From NCBI RefSeq assembly GCF_000687535.1, contig NZ_JHWC01000009.1:26008-90007 (forward strand): 64,000 nucleotides of DNA, in the 5' to 3' direction. Shown here piece after piece: positions 18,408-27,873 of the stretch (its first letter is position 1; the number at the start of each line of letters is the position of its first letter). Under the pieces are notes generated by a model, which was not told the DNA's origin, searched no databases, and saw nothing but the letters and a program-made list of their open reading frames with translations. The translations under genes were made by a program, and so were the position numbers. This stretch comes from Helicobacter rodentium ATCC 700285 (GTDB taxonomy: Bacteria; Campylobacterota; Campylobacteria; Campylobacterales; Helicobacteraceae).

Positions 18408-19444
18408 TATTTACCTTTTGCAAATTGAATTTGATGTAAAAATTCATAGGAGACTTTGATTTCACTAGGTTTTGGAAGAGCTTTAGAAAGCTGACTTAAA
18501 GCCCCTTGAAAATCGTGAAAAAGATAATTTGCAAGACTTCCGGGAATCGGATTAATTTCATTTAGGTAACACTGATTCTCTTTGACAAAAAAATCGCAAC
18601 GAATCAAAGCACCCTCAAACAAATTTTCATAAAGTTTGCTAAAATTCTTTTGCAATATTTGTTTTAAATCTTCGCTAATTTCTGCTTCTTTTGCATTGCT
18701 TGTGCGTGAAAAATCCAAATACTTTTTCTCAAAATCCAAAAACTTCTTTTTCTCTGGTTCTTCAATAAAAGAAAACTGCATTCCCTCTTTGGATTTAAAA
18801 CCTGCTAAATTATATTCTTTGATTCCTTCCACAAAAGGCTCAACAATAACCTTTTCATCAAATTCAAAAGCGGATTCTAACGCATACTGCAATTTTTCTT
18901 GGGATTCCACAACGCTAATTCCGATAGAACTTCCAAGCCTAGCAGGTTTAACAATTAGTGGAAAATTCCAATCATCTGGTATAGACTTCTCACGATAAAG
19001 CACACGATATTCAAGACTCAAAACCCCGCGACTTTGGGCAAATAACTTCGTTAGCTCTTTATCAAAGCTTAGCACACAAGCGGGATTGCGCGGACCAATA
19101 TAAGGAATCCCATAAAAGTCTAATAAACTTGCCACACTTCCATCTTCTCCATCTCCCCCGTGAATAAGATTAATCAAAATTGGTAGATTAAGAGGCTTTT
19201 CCCCAAAAAGAGTGCGCAAATAAAATCCATCTTTTTTGGGATAAATTTTTTGTGCCTTTGTATAATCTTTAGAACTAAAAAATTTAGACTGCATATTTTG
19301 TATTGGAATCAAATAAAAATTATGTGAAGCGTCCAAAAAGATAAAATGCTTAACTTGCGGTAGCAGTTTTTTCAAAGCAATAGCACTCACAATGCTAATT
19401 TCGTGTTCGTAGGATTTCCCGCCAAATAAAATACAAAAACTCAC
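18407..19444 (-). CDS. ddl: D-alanine-D-alanine ligase
   Basis: 345 residues, ATP-grasp enzyme that makes D-Ala-D-Ala for peptidoglycan. Motifs: LFGGKSYEHEISIVSA at the N-terminus, LIHGGDGEDGSVASLLD, GIPYIGPRN, FPLIVKPARLGSSIGIS, and the metal-binding LNEINPIPGSLANYLF near the C-terminus. The residue after SxGS is as in dipeptide ligases rather than D-lactate ligases (inference). It heads the ddl-hydrolase-murF-HIT operon. Immediately upstream is a large repeat block, so the promoter must lie within 19445-19495 or inside the repeat. Confidence 0.95.
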   Translation of the reverse strand: MSFCILFGGKSYEHEISIVSAIALKKLLPQVKHFIFLDASHNFYLIPIQNMQSKFFSSKDYTKAQKIYPKKDGFYLRTLFGEKPLNLPILINLIHGGDGEDGSVASLLDFYGIPYIGPRNPACVLSFDKELTKLFAQSRGVLSLEYRVLYREKSIPDDWNFPLIVKPARLGSSIGISVVESQEKLQYALESAFEFDEKVIVEPFVEGIKEYNLAGFKSKEGMQFSFIEEPEKKKFLDFEKKYLDFSRTSNAKEAEISEDLKQILQKNFSKLYENLFEGALIRCDFFVKENQCYLNEINPIPGSLANYLFHDFQGALSQLSKALPKPSEIKVSYEFLHQIQFAKGK

Positions 19445-19494
19445 AACATTTCCTTACAATAATTTTTTCAAAATCATACCAAAAGTTTAAATAA

Positions 19495-19930
19495 ATTACC
19501 ACTCCGTCCTTGCGCGAGATTCGTTAGAATCTTGCGGTAATCCATAATCTAGCATATTTGAAAAATTCCATCGCAAAGACTTCCTTGTGCTTCGCACTAC
19601 CTCGCAATGACATAAAACTAACCTTTGTGCCATTGCGAGAAAATCTCTGATTTCGTGGCAATCCATAATTTTGCACTTCTTTAAGGATTCCATTGCAAAA
19701 TATTTGATTGCTTGATTATGGATTTGCAAGTGTGGATCGGTTGATTTCACAACAGACGCTTTGTTGCGCTTTGCACTGCACCGCAAGGACGAGAAACCAA
19801 AGCGTCTGCTACTCGCCATACAGGATTCCGTAAAAAGTCGGACGCTCCGCCCCTTTCGTCATTGCGAGAATCGCAACGCGATTCGTGGCAATCTATAATT
19901 TCAATACAAAGAGAATTCCGTAGCAGTTTG
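19495..19930. repeat. Interspersed palindromic repeat block (at least three arms)
   Basis: Fills the gap between ddl and dapF. Inner hairpins include AGATTC-gtta-GAATCT (about 19511) and GAATCGC-aac-GCGATTC (19868-19884), each framed by TTGCG...GTGGCAATC arms. It also contains a sub-type with GGATTTGCAAGTGTGG at about 19721, shared with 20921, 29039 and 32814. No gene is supported here. Confidence 0.85.
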
Positions 19931-19934
19931 GATT

Positions 19935-20672
19935 CTACATTACAAAATCACAAATTTTGCTAACCTTGCCTTTTAAAAATAGCTTTCCGCCACTCTCCCT
20001 CAAAAACACTTCCTCGCCACTTGCAGGATTAAAAAGGCAAGGGTTTGGAATCTTGCCCAAAGAAAAAAGAGAATGAAACATTGCCGCCATTCCTGTGCCA
20101 CATGCCAAAGTCTCATCTTCCACACCGCGTTCAAAAGTGCGTGCAATCACCCTATCTTGCAGAATCTCTGCAACATTCACATTGGCATTGTATTTATGGC
20201 GCAAAGCACGTAAATCCTCCTTGCTTAGCCCCTCGCCACCCTCGCAAACAAGATGGGGCACACCTGTATCAAGGAGATTCCAAGTCCTGCCATACTCGCA
20301 AATCCCCTCTTGCAACACTTTTGCCACCCCTAGGACACTCTCCACTTGCTCCCCCTCTATCGTGGCTTCAATCACACCCGCTAGCGTTAAGAATCTCTGC
20401 TTTAATCCCGCGATTCCTTGATGATAAGCATACATTGCCGCTGCACGACTCCCATTGCCACACATTTCCGCCACACTGCCATCGCAATTATAAAACTCCC
20501 ATTCAAAATCGCATTCCAAATGTGGCTTTAGGATAATCAGACCATCTGCACCAACACCAAGATGGCGATTGCAAATCTTTTGCGCAAGTTTATCCCATAC
20601 GCGTTTTTGGAATCCAAAGGTATGCGTGAGAATAAAATCATTACCACTTGCAGAATATTTACTAAAAAACAT
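19935..20672 (-). CDS. dapF: Diaminopimelate epimerase
   Basis: 245 residues, slightly shorter than usual. It converts LL- to meso-diaminopimelate for lysine and peptidoglycan. Both catalytic cysteines are visible: MCGNGSRA near residue 71 and LACGTGMAA near 188. The N-terminal FSKYSASGNDF and RHLGVGADGL segments are also family-typical. ATG 20672 is preceded by AAGGC. It stands alone between two repeat blocks and directly abuts the accessory island on its 5' side, transcribed away from it. Confidence 0.95.
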   Translation of the reverse strand: MFFSKYSASGNDFILTHTFGFQKRVWDKLAQKICNRHLGVGADGLIILKPHLECDFEWEFYNCDGSVAEMCGNGSRAAAMYAYHQGIAGLKQRFLTLAGVIEATIEGEQVESVLGVAKVLQEGICEYGRTWNLLDTGVPHLVCEGGEGLSKEDLRALRHKYNANVNVAEILQDRVIARTFERGVEDETLACGTGMAAMFHSLFSLGKIPNPCLFNPASGEEVFLRESGGKLFLKGKVSKICDFVM

Positions 20673-20754
20673 AAAAAGCCTTTGAGGAAATTTTTAGAAA
20701 ATCTTACCACAATCTAACACAAAACAAAAGATTACATCTGTATAATCCTATGTT

Positions 20755-21055
20755 TGTTAGATTATAGATTGCTTCACTGCGTTCGCAATGACGCCTTACT
20801 TTTCTGTCATTGCGAGAGGCGTAGCCTCGTGGCAATCTATAATGTGGGATTAAAGTAAATACAACAATGGAATCTTAAAGTCTTTAAAAGAGATTGTGAA
20901 GTTTAATGCATGTAGGATTATGGATTTGCAAGTGTGGGCAAAATCCTTGCGGATTGTGCGCTTCGGCTTTGCCTTGTAATGATGAAGTAGTTAGCTTTTC
21001 TTGGTGTGCATTTACGTGAGCATTTACACCCGCTTTGGCGCAAATCTATAATTTA
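20755..21055. repeat. Interspersed palindromic repeat block, left flank of island
   Basis: Contains the arm ATTATAGATTGCTTCACTGC...CGCAATGAC (about 20761-20791), the arm TCATTGCGAGAGGC-gta-GCCTCGTGGC (about 20808-20835) and the GGATTTGCAAGTGTGGG sub-type (20921 onward). It separates dapF from the phase-variable operon; the remaining DNA to 21147 is the operon promoter and leader. Confidence 0.85.
20916..20964 (+). repeat. Left copy of 49-bp direct repeat bounding the island
   Basis: Identical over 49 bp to 29033-29081 and in the same orientation. It is a member of the interspersed repeat family with inner hairpin AATCC-ttgc-GGATT (20942-20955). The two copies enclose the whole HerA/LHH/SUKH/dynamin/WYL operon. 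Confidence 0.85.
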
Positions 21056-21108
21056 GAATAAAAAATACTGCATTTTTTTAAAGCGACACAATATGACAGA
21101 AAATATAT

Positions 21109-21114
21109 TATAAT
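21109..21114 (+). promoter_or_regulatory. Candidate -10 of the island operon
   Basis: TATAAT 34 bp before the operon's ATG 21148, with AAGGAG at 21134-21139 as ribosome-binding site. No good -35 is visible. The poly-C tract lies downstream, inside the coding region, so switching is translational. Confidence 0.55.
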
Positions 21115-21147
21115 ATCAACTCAAAATTTCCAATAAGGAGTGCAATA

Positions 21148-24100
21148 ATGTCTGATAGAGAATTGCGCAATAAAGCTACAAAAATCCCCCCCCCCCCGCA
21201 GAAATAGCTCAGCTAGAAAATCTTAACCAACAATTCCCTAGTTTTTTCAAAAGCTTTGACACTTCCATTTCCTCCTTTTTAGAGCGCAGAAATTATGAAT
21301 ATTTTGCGCTAGAGAATAGGTTGCAGCAAGAAAATGATGAAACAATAGAGTTTGTCCGCATTTCACACATTGCTTATGATAGAGAAAAGGACGCAAGCAA
21401 CATAAACTTGCTAGATTTCCAACAACTCCTTAGCGCAATGGCGTCAAAATCCGGTAAATTTGTCTATATGTTAGAGAGCGACACAAGCGGTATAAGCCTC
21501 TATTTTGGAACTTCAAAGAATCCAAACGATACAGAAAACACCAATGCGGAGTTTTTAAGGCAAACATTTTGTGGAATCTATGGTGGTTCTGAATGCAACC
21601 CCTGCAAAGAAAGCCCACTCACAAAGGAGCTAAAATACTCCAAAGCAATGCTAGGACTTCCCGCGCTTAAACGCGATTCGGATAAATCCTATAAACAATC
21701 TTTAGAAAAAATCCTCTTTCCAATGCAGGGCAAACGATTCCGCATTTTAATCGTAGCAGAATCCTACCCCTTGCCAATCCTTCAAGAAATCATTGCAAAT
21801 CTCCAAGAACTAGGCAATGAGGTGCATAAAATCGCTAAGGTGAGTTTGAATTATAGTCAGAATCGCTCCCTTGCTCTTAGTGAAACGACGAGTGAAAGCT
21901 ACACGCAAGGGGAGAGCACTTCTTATTCGGAGAGTAAAGGAACTTCCGAGCAATCCACAAAAAGTAAAATCGCAAGTGGAATCGCAACGGCAGCAACCAT
22001 AGGAGCTTCGGTTTTTGTCACAGCAGTAACAGGAGGTGCAGCTGCACCTTTATTAAGAGGAGCAATCGGTGCAAGTGCAAATATAGCGTCAATGGCATTC
22101 AATAAGCAAGAAAGCCAAAGCACTTCTACAAGCACCACAACCAACACGAGCAAAAGCACTTCTACAAGCAGAGGAACGACAGACACACAAGGCGATTCCA
22201 AAGGCATAAACTACGAGCAAATCAACAAAGGTGCGGAAGGAAGCGAAAAAATGATAGACAAATACATTGAACGATTCCAAAAGGGCTTAAGCTATGGTAT
22301 GTGGAATACTGCGCTTTATATCCAAGCAGACGATGAACCAACCTTATCCCAGCTCCAACACACGCTTAAAAGCGTCTATGGCGGGGACGAGAGCTTTTTT
22401 GAACCCTTGCGATTCACCCCTACAACCCAAATACCCATTAGCAAAGTTCCAATGTTTTACCTCAAGGACAATCTCCACCCAATCCACCCCTCTTTTTATG
22501 GGCTCTCTACCGCGATTAGCACAGAGGAGCTTTCTATCCTTGCTGCATTGCCACACAACGATATACAAGGAATCAGTGTCAGTCGCACTGCAAACTTCGG
22601 CTTGACACAAGCCCTCACGAAAGAAAACGAATCCTACATAGAAATTGGCGAGGTGCTAAACAAAAGACTACCAACTTCCCAACGTTTCAGGCTCTCTACG
22701 CGTGCGCTAAACTCACATTTGTTTGTAAGCGGAATCACAGGCAGCGGCAAATCTAACACAATCAAGCTGCTTTTAACAAAACTTCACAACGAGCTAAAGC
22801 TACCCTTTTTAGTCATTGAACCCGCAAAAAGCGAATACAAGCACCTCATCAAAGAGATTCCAGACTTGCAAGTCTTCAAGCCCGGAAGTTTGGGGGATTG
22901 CTTCAGGTTTAATCCCTTTGTCTTTCACTTCACGAGAGAGAATCCCATTACAACACTAACCAAGCACACCGATATGCTAAAAGTCGCCTTTACTTCCGCG
23001 TTTCCTATGTATGGGATTATGCCAATCATCTTAGAAAAGGCAATCCACACCGTGTATGAGGATAAGGGTTGGAGCTTTGAAACAGAGGATAACCCCGCCT
23101 ATGTAGAATCCAAAAGTGCAAATTACGACAACAAAACTCTTCTTTTTCCTACAATGGAGGATTTAAGAGACAAGATTGATGCAGTCGTAGAAAGCTCCGG
23201 TTATGCACAAGAGTTTGACCAAAACATCAAAGCCGCACTTAAAACGCGCATAGAAAACCTTACATTAGGCGCAAAAGGCAGGATTTTCAACTCAAGGCAT
23301 TGTTTGGATTCTAACATTTTGTTTGAAAAGCCTACAATCATTGAACTATCTAGTATCGCAGACGATGAGGAAAAGGCGTTTTTAATGGGATTGTTGCTCA
23401 ATCGGCTTTATCAATACAAAGAGGAGCAAGGGGACGCACAAGGAGAGCTAAAACACATCTGTGTCATAGAGGAAGCCCACAGACTTTTGCCAAATATCTC
23501 TAGCCAAAAAGGCGAGGAAGCAAACGCAAAAGGCAAGGCGGTTGAAACCTTTACCAACCTCTTAGCAGAGATTCGCTCCTATGGACAAGGGCTTATCATC
23601 GCAGACCAAATCGCCTCCAAGCTTCACCCCGATGTGGTGAAAAACACCAATATTAAAATCTTGCAGCGCACAATGGATAAAGAGGATAGAGAAATTGTCG
23701 GCAACGCAATCAATCTTACCCAAAACCAAATCCTAGACATTGCCGAACTCAAAACGGGCGAAGCCATTGTGCATAACAAAGACATTCACCAAGCCTTTAT
23801 GGTGCAAATTGACGCAATAGAATCGCAAAAAGCAGAGGAAGAGGAGTTTGCAGATTTTAGAGCAAGATTCTATGCAAACCACCCAAAATACAAACACGAA
23901 TTTATCGGTGAGTGGGAGTTTTGCAACACAGAAAATACAGAATCCCAAGAAAGCGGCAGGCAATCCAAAGACTACCTAAATCAAATCAACAATATTCCAA
24001 AGCTACAAGCGAAATTAGCCCTACTTGAGGTTCTTAACGCCGCGATTCTAAACCAAGAGGAACAGACGATACAAGAAAAATGGGAAAATTTCATCAAGCT

Positions 24101-24572
24101 GCTTAGAACCTATAAAGCAGAACATAGCAACCCAGTGATTTTTCATCTTTTCCTAAGGGGTTGGAAGCAGTTTAAACACCTCTCCAAAACAAGCAATTAT
24201 CGCTTAATTGAGGATTACAAAAACGCCTATAAGGCAAGTTTGGATTTGATAAAGGCATTAGAAAACAAAGAGGGCATAACAAAAGCAAAGCAAGAATTGC
24301 AAGAATGCTTCTATAATGAAAATCTAAAACCCAATTCCACAGATTCCAAGCAAGAGGACGAGGCGATAAACTACACGCTTTTCATACTAGAAAATATTGA
24401 GGCAAAGGGCTTATGGGAGAAAGTCAATCAAACCATTCAACAAAGCCCAAACTTAGGCAGTGGATTAGATGAGGCGTTAAGAATTATCTTTGAAAAGATT
24501 CAAACAAATCAATCCCTTAGAGATTCTTTAAAAATTATATATAATAACCAAAGGAGTAAAAATGTTTTTTAA
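21148..24572 (+). CDS. Phase-variable HerA/FtsK-type ATPase, out of frame as sequenced
   Basis: ATG 21148 with a good ribosome-binding site opens a frame that hits C12 at 21186-21197 and stops at TAG 21105+100 (21205-21207) after 19 codons. One more C (13) joins it to the long frame ending at 24572, giving 1,141 residues; no stop lies between the tract and that frame. In ON numbering, an N-terminal domain runs to about 235, then Ser/Thr-rich stretches (about 245-275 and 320-345) flank a Gly/Ala hydrophobic segment (about 275-318). Walker A GITGSGKSN is at 529-537, Walker B HICVIEEAHR near 770, and ADQIASKLHPDVV and LQRTMDKEDR follow as in DUF87/HerA ATPases. The C-terminal 250 residues are helical. 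The frame overlaps the nuclease gene by 11 bases. It is a ring ATPase by family; its partner and substrate are unknown. Confidence 0.85.
21186..21197 (+). repeat. Poly-C tract (12 C), translational switch
   Basis: Homopolymer of 12 C within codons 13-17 of the ATPase gene. The upstream and downstream frames differ by one base, so 12 C is OFF and 13 C (or 10 C) is ON. Slipped-strand mispairing at poly-C/G tracts is the standard phase-variation mechanism in Helicobacter and Campylobacter. Confidence 0.88.
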
Positions 24573-25083
24573 ACCTCAAGAAATTCCTAAAAATGAGGAA
24601 TTAAAGCAACCAATCATTGCAGACGAAACGCGAATGAAAATTGAGGAAAACAAAAAAATCAAGGAAAATTCTCCTTATTCCGATGCCATTAACGATTACA
24701 TTCGCAGCAAAGAGGAATTAGAGATTTATAAAGAACTTGGTTTGGAAGAAGGGGTTATCAATGATAAACCTGTTTTAAAGGACAACAGCATAGACCCAAA
24801 TCTAAAGGATTCTGAAGGACGCACAAATTTGGAGAGAATGGAAAGAGGACTTCCACCAATAGATAAAAATGGTGATCCTTACAATCTGCACCATATAGGA
24901 CAAGGCAAGGATTCTCCACTTGCGGAGCTACCAGACAAGACACACAAAGAAAATGATAAAATTTTGCACGACAAAAACAGACCAAGTGAAATTGATAGGG
25001 GTAGCTTTGCCAAAGAAAGAGCAGAACATTGGAAAGCAAGAGCAGCAGAAATCAAAGCACAACAAGGAGTAAAAAATGACTAA
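24562..25083 (+). CDS. LHH-motif HNH/EndoVII-type nuclease
   Basis: 173 residues. The C-terminal half (about 90-165) is a clear LHH nuclease domain: GRTNLERMERGLPPI, then NLHHIGQGKDSPLAEL with the LHH catalytic histidines, a later KILHDKNRPSEIDR, and a closing FAKERAEHWKARAAE helix. LHH domains are metal-dependent DNases found mainly as polymorphic toxin tips. The N-terminal 85 residues are short, charged and lack any trafficking domain, so this is a bare nuclease rather than a large exported toxin. It overlaps the ATPase by 11 bases and the SUKH gene by 8, arguing for coupled synthesis with its presumed immunity protein. Confidence 0.82.
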   Translation: MFFKPQEIPKNEELKQPIIADETRMKIEENKKIKENSPYSDAINDYIRSKEELEIYKELGLEEGVINDKPVLKDNSIDPNLKDSEGRTNLERMERGLPPIDKNGDPYNLHHIGQGKDSPLAELPDKTHKENDKILHDKNRPSEIDRGSFAKERAEHWKARAAEIKAQQGVKND

Positions 25084-25492
25084 AATTTCAGAATTAGAAA
25101 ATCTAGCAAAAGAGCGAAAAATAACACTTTACAAAGGCACACCCGCTAGTGATGAGCAAATTAGCGCAATGCAAAAACAGCTAGGGCTTACTTTGGGAGA
25201 GGAATACAAGCAGTTTCTCAAAAATTTTGGGTTTTTAAACGCGGAATATTTAGAGTTTTATGGAATCTGTGGAGAAAATAATGCGATTCCAAGTGCTATT
25301 TTTGCCACTTTATCTATGCGAGAAAAAATACCAAACTTTGCTAAAGATTTAATTGTGATTGGAGATGTAGGAGATGGTAATTTTTATTGCATAGATTGCA
25401 AGGACAATGTGTATTATTGCCAATATGACGAGGCAAAAAGATTAAACCAAACCTTAGGCGAATTTTTAGCAAAAGAAATTCAAGCACTTTAA
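25076..25492 (+). CDS. SUKH (SMI1/KNR4) family, probable immunity protein
   Basis: 138 residues. The SUKH fold pattern is visible: an N-terminal helix, ASDEQISAMQKQLGLTLGEE, then YKQFLKNFGFL, the FYGICG strand, IVIGDVGDGNFYCIDC, and VYYCQYDEA. SUKH proteins act as immunity proteins for nuclease toxins in many polymorphic toxin loci, and LHH/SUKH neighbours are a known pairing. The 8-base overlap with the nuclease gene supports a toxin-immunity unit. Direct binding is inference. Confidence 0.82.
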   Translation: MTKISELENLAKERKITLYKGTPASDEQISAMQKQLGLTLGEEYKQFLKNFGFLNAEYLEFYGICGENNAIPSAIFATLSMREKIPNFAKDLIVIGDVGDGNFYCIDCKDNVYYCQYDEAKRLNQTLGEFLAKEIQAL

Positions 25493-25507
25493 TCAAAAGG
25501 AGACAGA

Positions 25508-27838
25508 ATGATAGAGTTACGCACAATAAAAGATTTGTTTAACAAGATTGAGGCATTAGAGGAATATTTTAAAGAATATCCAAACGCCTTGAGGGAAAAT
25601 ACCCTACAAGAGCTCAAAGAAAAGCTTAAAGGCAAACAAATCTACAAAATCGCAGTCGTTGCCAATATGAGCGCAGGGAAATCCACGCTTATTAACGCGC
25701 TCTTTGGGAGAGAGATTCTCCCAAGCTTTACTGAAGCCACTTCCGATTGCATTGTAGAAATCACTTCTATGCCAGACATTCCAAAAAAGGCGGAGGTATT
25801 TTTTGGGAATAAATCCCCCATTACACTAGAGGAAAAGGACTTTATAGAACTCAAGCAATACGCACAAAAAGATTCCAAATGCGAGGACAAATACAAAGGA
25901 GTAAAGAAAATCACGCTCTCCTATCCCTTTTTGCATATCCAAAACGAGCAAGAAAATATAGAGATTCTTTTCATTGACACGCCCGGACCAAACAACCAAG
26001 GTGAATCTGCAGACAAACACAAAGAACAGACAAAAGACACATTAAACGATGTAGATATGGCACTCTTTGTCTTTGACTATGGGCAATTAGACGCGAATCT
26101 TGGAATAGGTAAACAAAACGATGAACAAAACGATGAACAAAACGATGAACAAGGACTATGGCGTACGATAGAAAAACGCAAAGAAAAGGATGAAGACTTT
26201 GAAGTTTTTTTCTTGCTCAATAAAATAGATATGGCGTTTGAGGATAATAACAAATTAATGAAAAATGACAAAGATTATTCCCGCGAGAGAGAAAAGGAGC
26301 TAACAAAGAAATATTGGGGCAGACACGAAGCAGAAGCTTTTGAGAAATTACAAAAAGCAGCAGAGAATCACAGAATCCAAAATCCACAAATCTTTGCACT
26401 CTCCTCTTATTATGAACTCTTACGTAGAATGGAGAGTAGAATGGAGAATGGCGGACAACCGCTCACAGGCGATGAAGAAGACGCCCTAGATATTTTTCAA
26501 AAGAAATTTCAAAGAATATTTGATGAAAAATGGGAACAAGAGTGCATAGACTACACAAGCTTTGAAAAGCTAGAAAAAGCGATAAATGACCACATTAACA
26601 AACAAGTCGTGGGCAAGATTTTAGAAAAAAAATCCGATGAAATAAAAGACATTCTAAGAGAGGAAAGCAACGCAATAGAAACAAGCATTCAAAATCTCCA
26701 AAATCCAGAAGCAGAGGAAAATATAAAAAATGCAAAAGAGTTTCTACAAAAGGAGCTACCCCCACTCCAAGAGAAGACGCAAGAAAACGTCACCAAAAGC
26801 AAGGAGAAAGCAAAGGAGCAGGTAGAATCCACGATAGAAAAATGGATAGAGCAGGAATTTACAAACAAGGTAGAGGAAATCGTGCTAAAAGCGGTAATCT
26901 TTATGCACGAGTTTGTGGAAGGAAACAAAAATCCAGCAAAACAAGTAGAAAGCATTTTTAAAGAACTAGGGAATTCAGAAAATAAAAATTCATCTGCCAA
27001 AAATAAAAATTCATCTACTAACTTCCTTTCCCATTTTGAAAGCATTTTTAAAGAACTAGGGAATTCAGAAAATAAAAATTCATCTACTAACTTCCTTTCT
27101 AGTTTCCATGCAGTAGAAACGCAAAAAACTAAGAAGGAATACTTAGAACCAAGCACTCTTAGTCTCAAAAGTAAGAATCAGGCAGATTCTATCCATTCCG
27201 AAACAAACAAATACATTAGTTCTCTGATTGAAAATTGCAAGAACAACTTCCTAGACATTCAATCCGAAATCAAATGCCACTATGTAAGCCTAAATGCCCA
27301 ATGCAACACAAGCCTACAAGACTTCAAAAGCGCAATAGAAAAACGCTTGAACCAAACATTGCAAGTAGATCTAAAAGAGCAAATGCAACCCATTGCCATA
27401 GACTATTCGGAAGCCTTAAACCTCTCTACAAGCATTCCTAAAAGTGTTTTAAGCTATACCTTTAAAGAGGCGCAATACAAAGAAGTGAGCGATTCAAGTT
27501 GGTGGAATCCCTTTAGTTGGTGGGATACCAAAAGGGTGCAAACTAAAGCCGAAGAGCACACACTTACAATCAATCCAAAAGAACTGCAACAAGCAATCGC
27601 AAGCACATTCACAAACATGACAACAGAATTTAAGGCTATGGAAATCAAGCGACACCAAGACGCCATTTCCGCCTTTGGGAGCAAGACACTGCAAAAGGCG
27701 ATAAGGGAGATTGTAGAGAGCAAAACCCAAGAAATAAACAAGCTAGAGGAGGAAATCCAAAACGCGCAGAGCAATCTTAAGAAATCCCAAAGACAACAAA
27801 AGGTGCTAACAAACACACAAGAAAAAATGGGATTTTAA
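25508..27838 (+). CDS. Dynamin-like large GTPase with internal tandem repeats
   Basis: 776 residues. GTPase domain near the N-terminus: G1 NMSAGKST (53-60), G2 Thr in EATSDC (about 76-81), G3 DTPG (157-160), G4 NKID (238-241). It is followed by long coiled-coil or helical stretches (about 370-470 and 700-770) typical of dynamin-family stalks. No transmembrane segment is evident. Two in-frame variable repeats are present: NDEQ x3 near residues 204-215, and a duplicated 30-residue/23-residue unit near 481-531. Bacterial dynamin-like proteins remodel or protect membranes, and some act in phage defence or toxin secretion. It has a good ribosome-binding site (AAAAGGAGACAGA) 15 bp after the SUKH gene. 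Its role with the ATPase is inferred from the operon. Confidence 0.83.
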   Translation: MIELRTIKDLFNKIEALEEYFKEYPNALRENTLQELKEKLKGKQIYKIAVVANMSAGKSTLINALFGREILPSFTEATSDCIVEITSMPDIPKKAEVFFGNKSPITLEEKDFIELKQYAQKDSKCEDKYKGVKKITLSYPFLHIQNEQENIEILFIDTPGPNNQGESADKHKEQTKDTLNDVDMALFVFDYGQLDANLGIGKQNDEQNDEQNDEQGLWRTIEKRKEKDEDFEVFFLLNKIDMAFEDNNKLMKNDKDYSREREKELTKKYWGRHEAEAFEKLQKAAENHRIQNPQIFALSSYYELLRRMESRMENGGQPLTGDEEDALDIFQKKFQRIFDEKWEQECIDYTSFEKLEKAINDHINKQVVGKILEKKSDEIKDILREESNAIETSIQNLQNPEAEENIKNAKEFLQKELPPLQEKTQENVTKSKEKAKEQVESTIEKWIEQEFTNKVEEIVLKAVIFMHEFVEGNKNPAKQVESIFKELGNSENKNSSAKNKNSSTNFLSHFESIFKELGNSENKNSSTNFLSSFHAVETQKTKKEYLEPSTLSLKSKNQADSIHSETNKYISSLIENCKNNFLDIQSEIKCHYVSLNAQCNTSLQDFKSAIEKRLNQTLQVDLKEQMQPIAIDYSEALNLSTSIPKSVLSYTFKEAQYKEVSDSSWWNPFSWWDTKRVQTKAEEHTLTINPKELQQAIASTFTNMTTEFKAMEIKRHQDAISAFGSKTLQKAIREIVESKTQEINKLEEEIQNAQSNLKKSQRQQKVLTNTQEKMGF
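26117..26152 (+). repeat. Three perfect 12-bp tandem repeats in the dynamin gene
   Basis: Unit AACGATGAACAA repeated three times in frame, encoding NDEQ each time, in the loop before the G4 motif. Copy-number change would keep the frame and alter loop length. Confidence 0.9.
26948..27099 (+). repeat. In-frame duplicated unit in the dynamin gene
   Basis: Unit 1 (26948-27037, 90 bp) and unit 2 (27038-27099) are near-identical except that unit 1 carries a 21-bp internal insertion. They encode ESIFKELGNSENKNSS... twice. Both changes keep the frame, pointing to repeat expansion. Confidence 0.85.
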
Positions 27839-27873
27839 ATCATTTAACCCAAATTCTAAAGAAAGGAGAACAA

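Noticed and set aside
20045..20536. 163-codon open frame opposite dapF
   Set aside because: His/Pro/Ser-rich shadow of dapF, which has both catalytic cysteines on the other strand.
24562..25083. Secreted polymorphic toxin
   Set aside because: No signal peptide, RHS, filamentous haemagglutinin or LXG-type domain precedes the LHH domain; only a possible export role of the ATPase remains.
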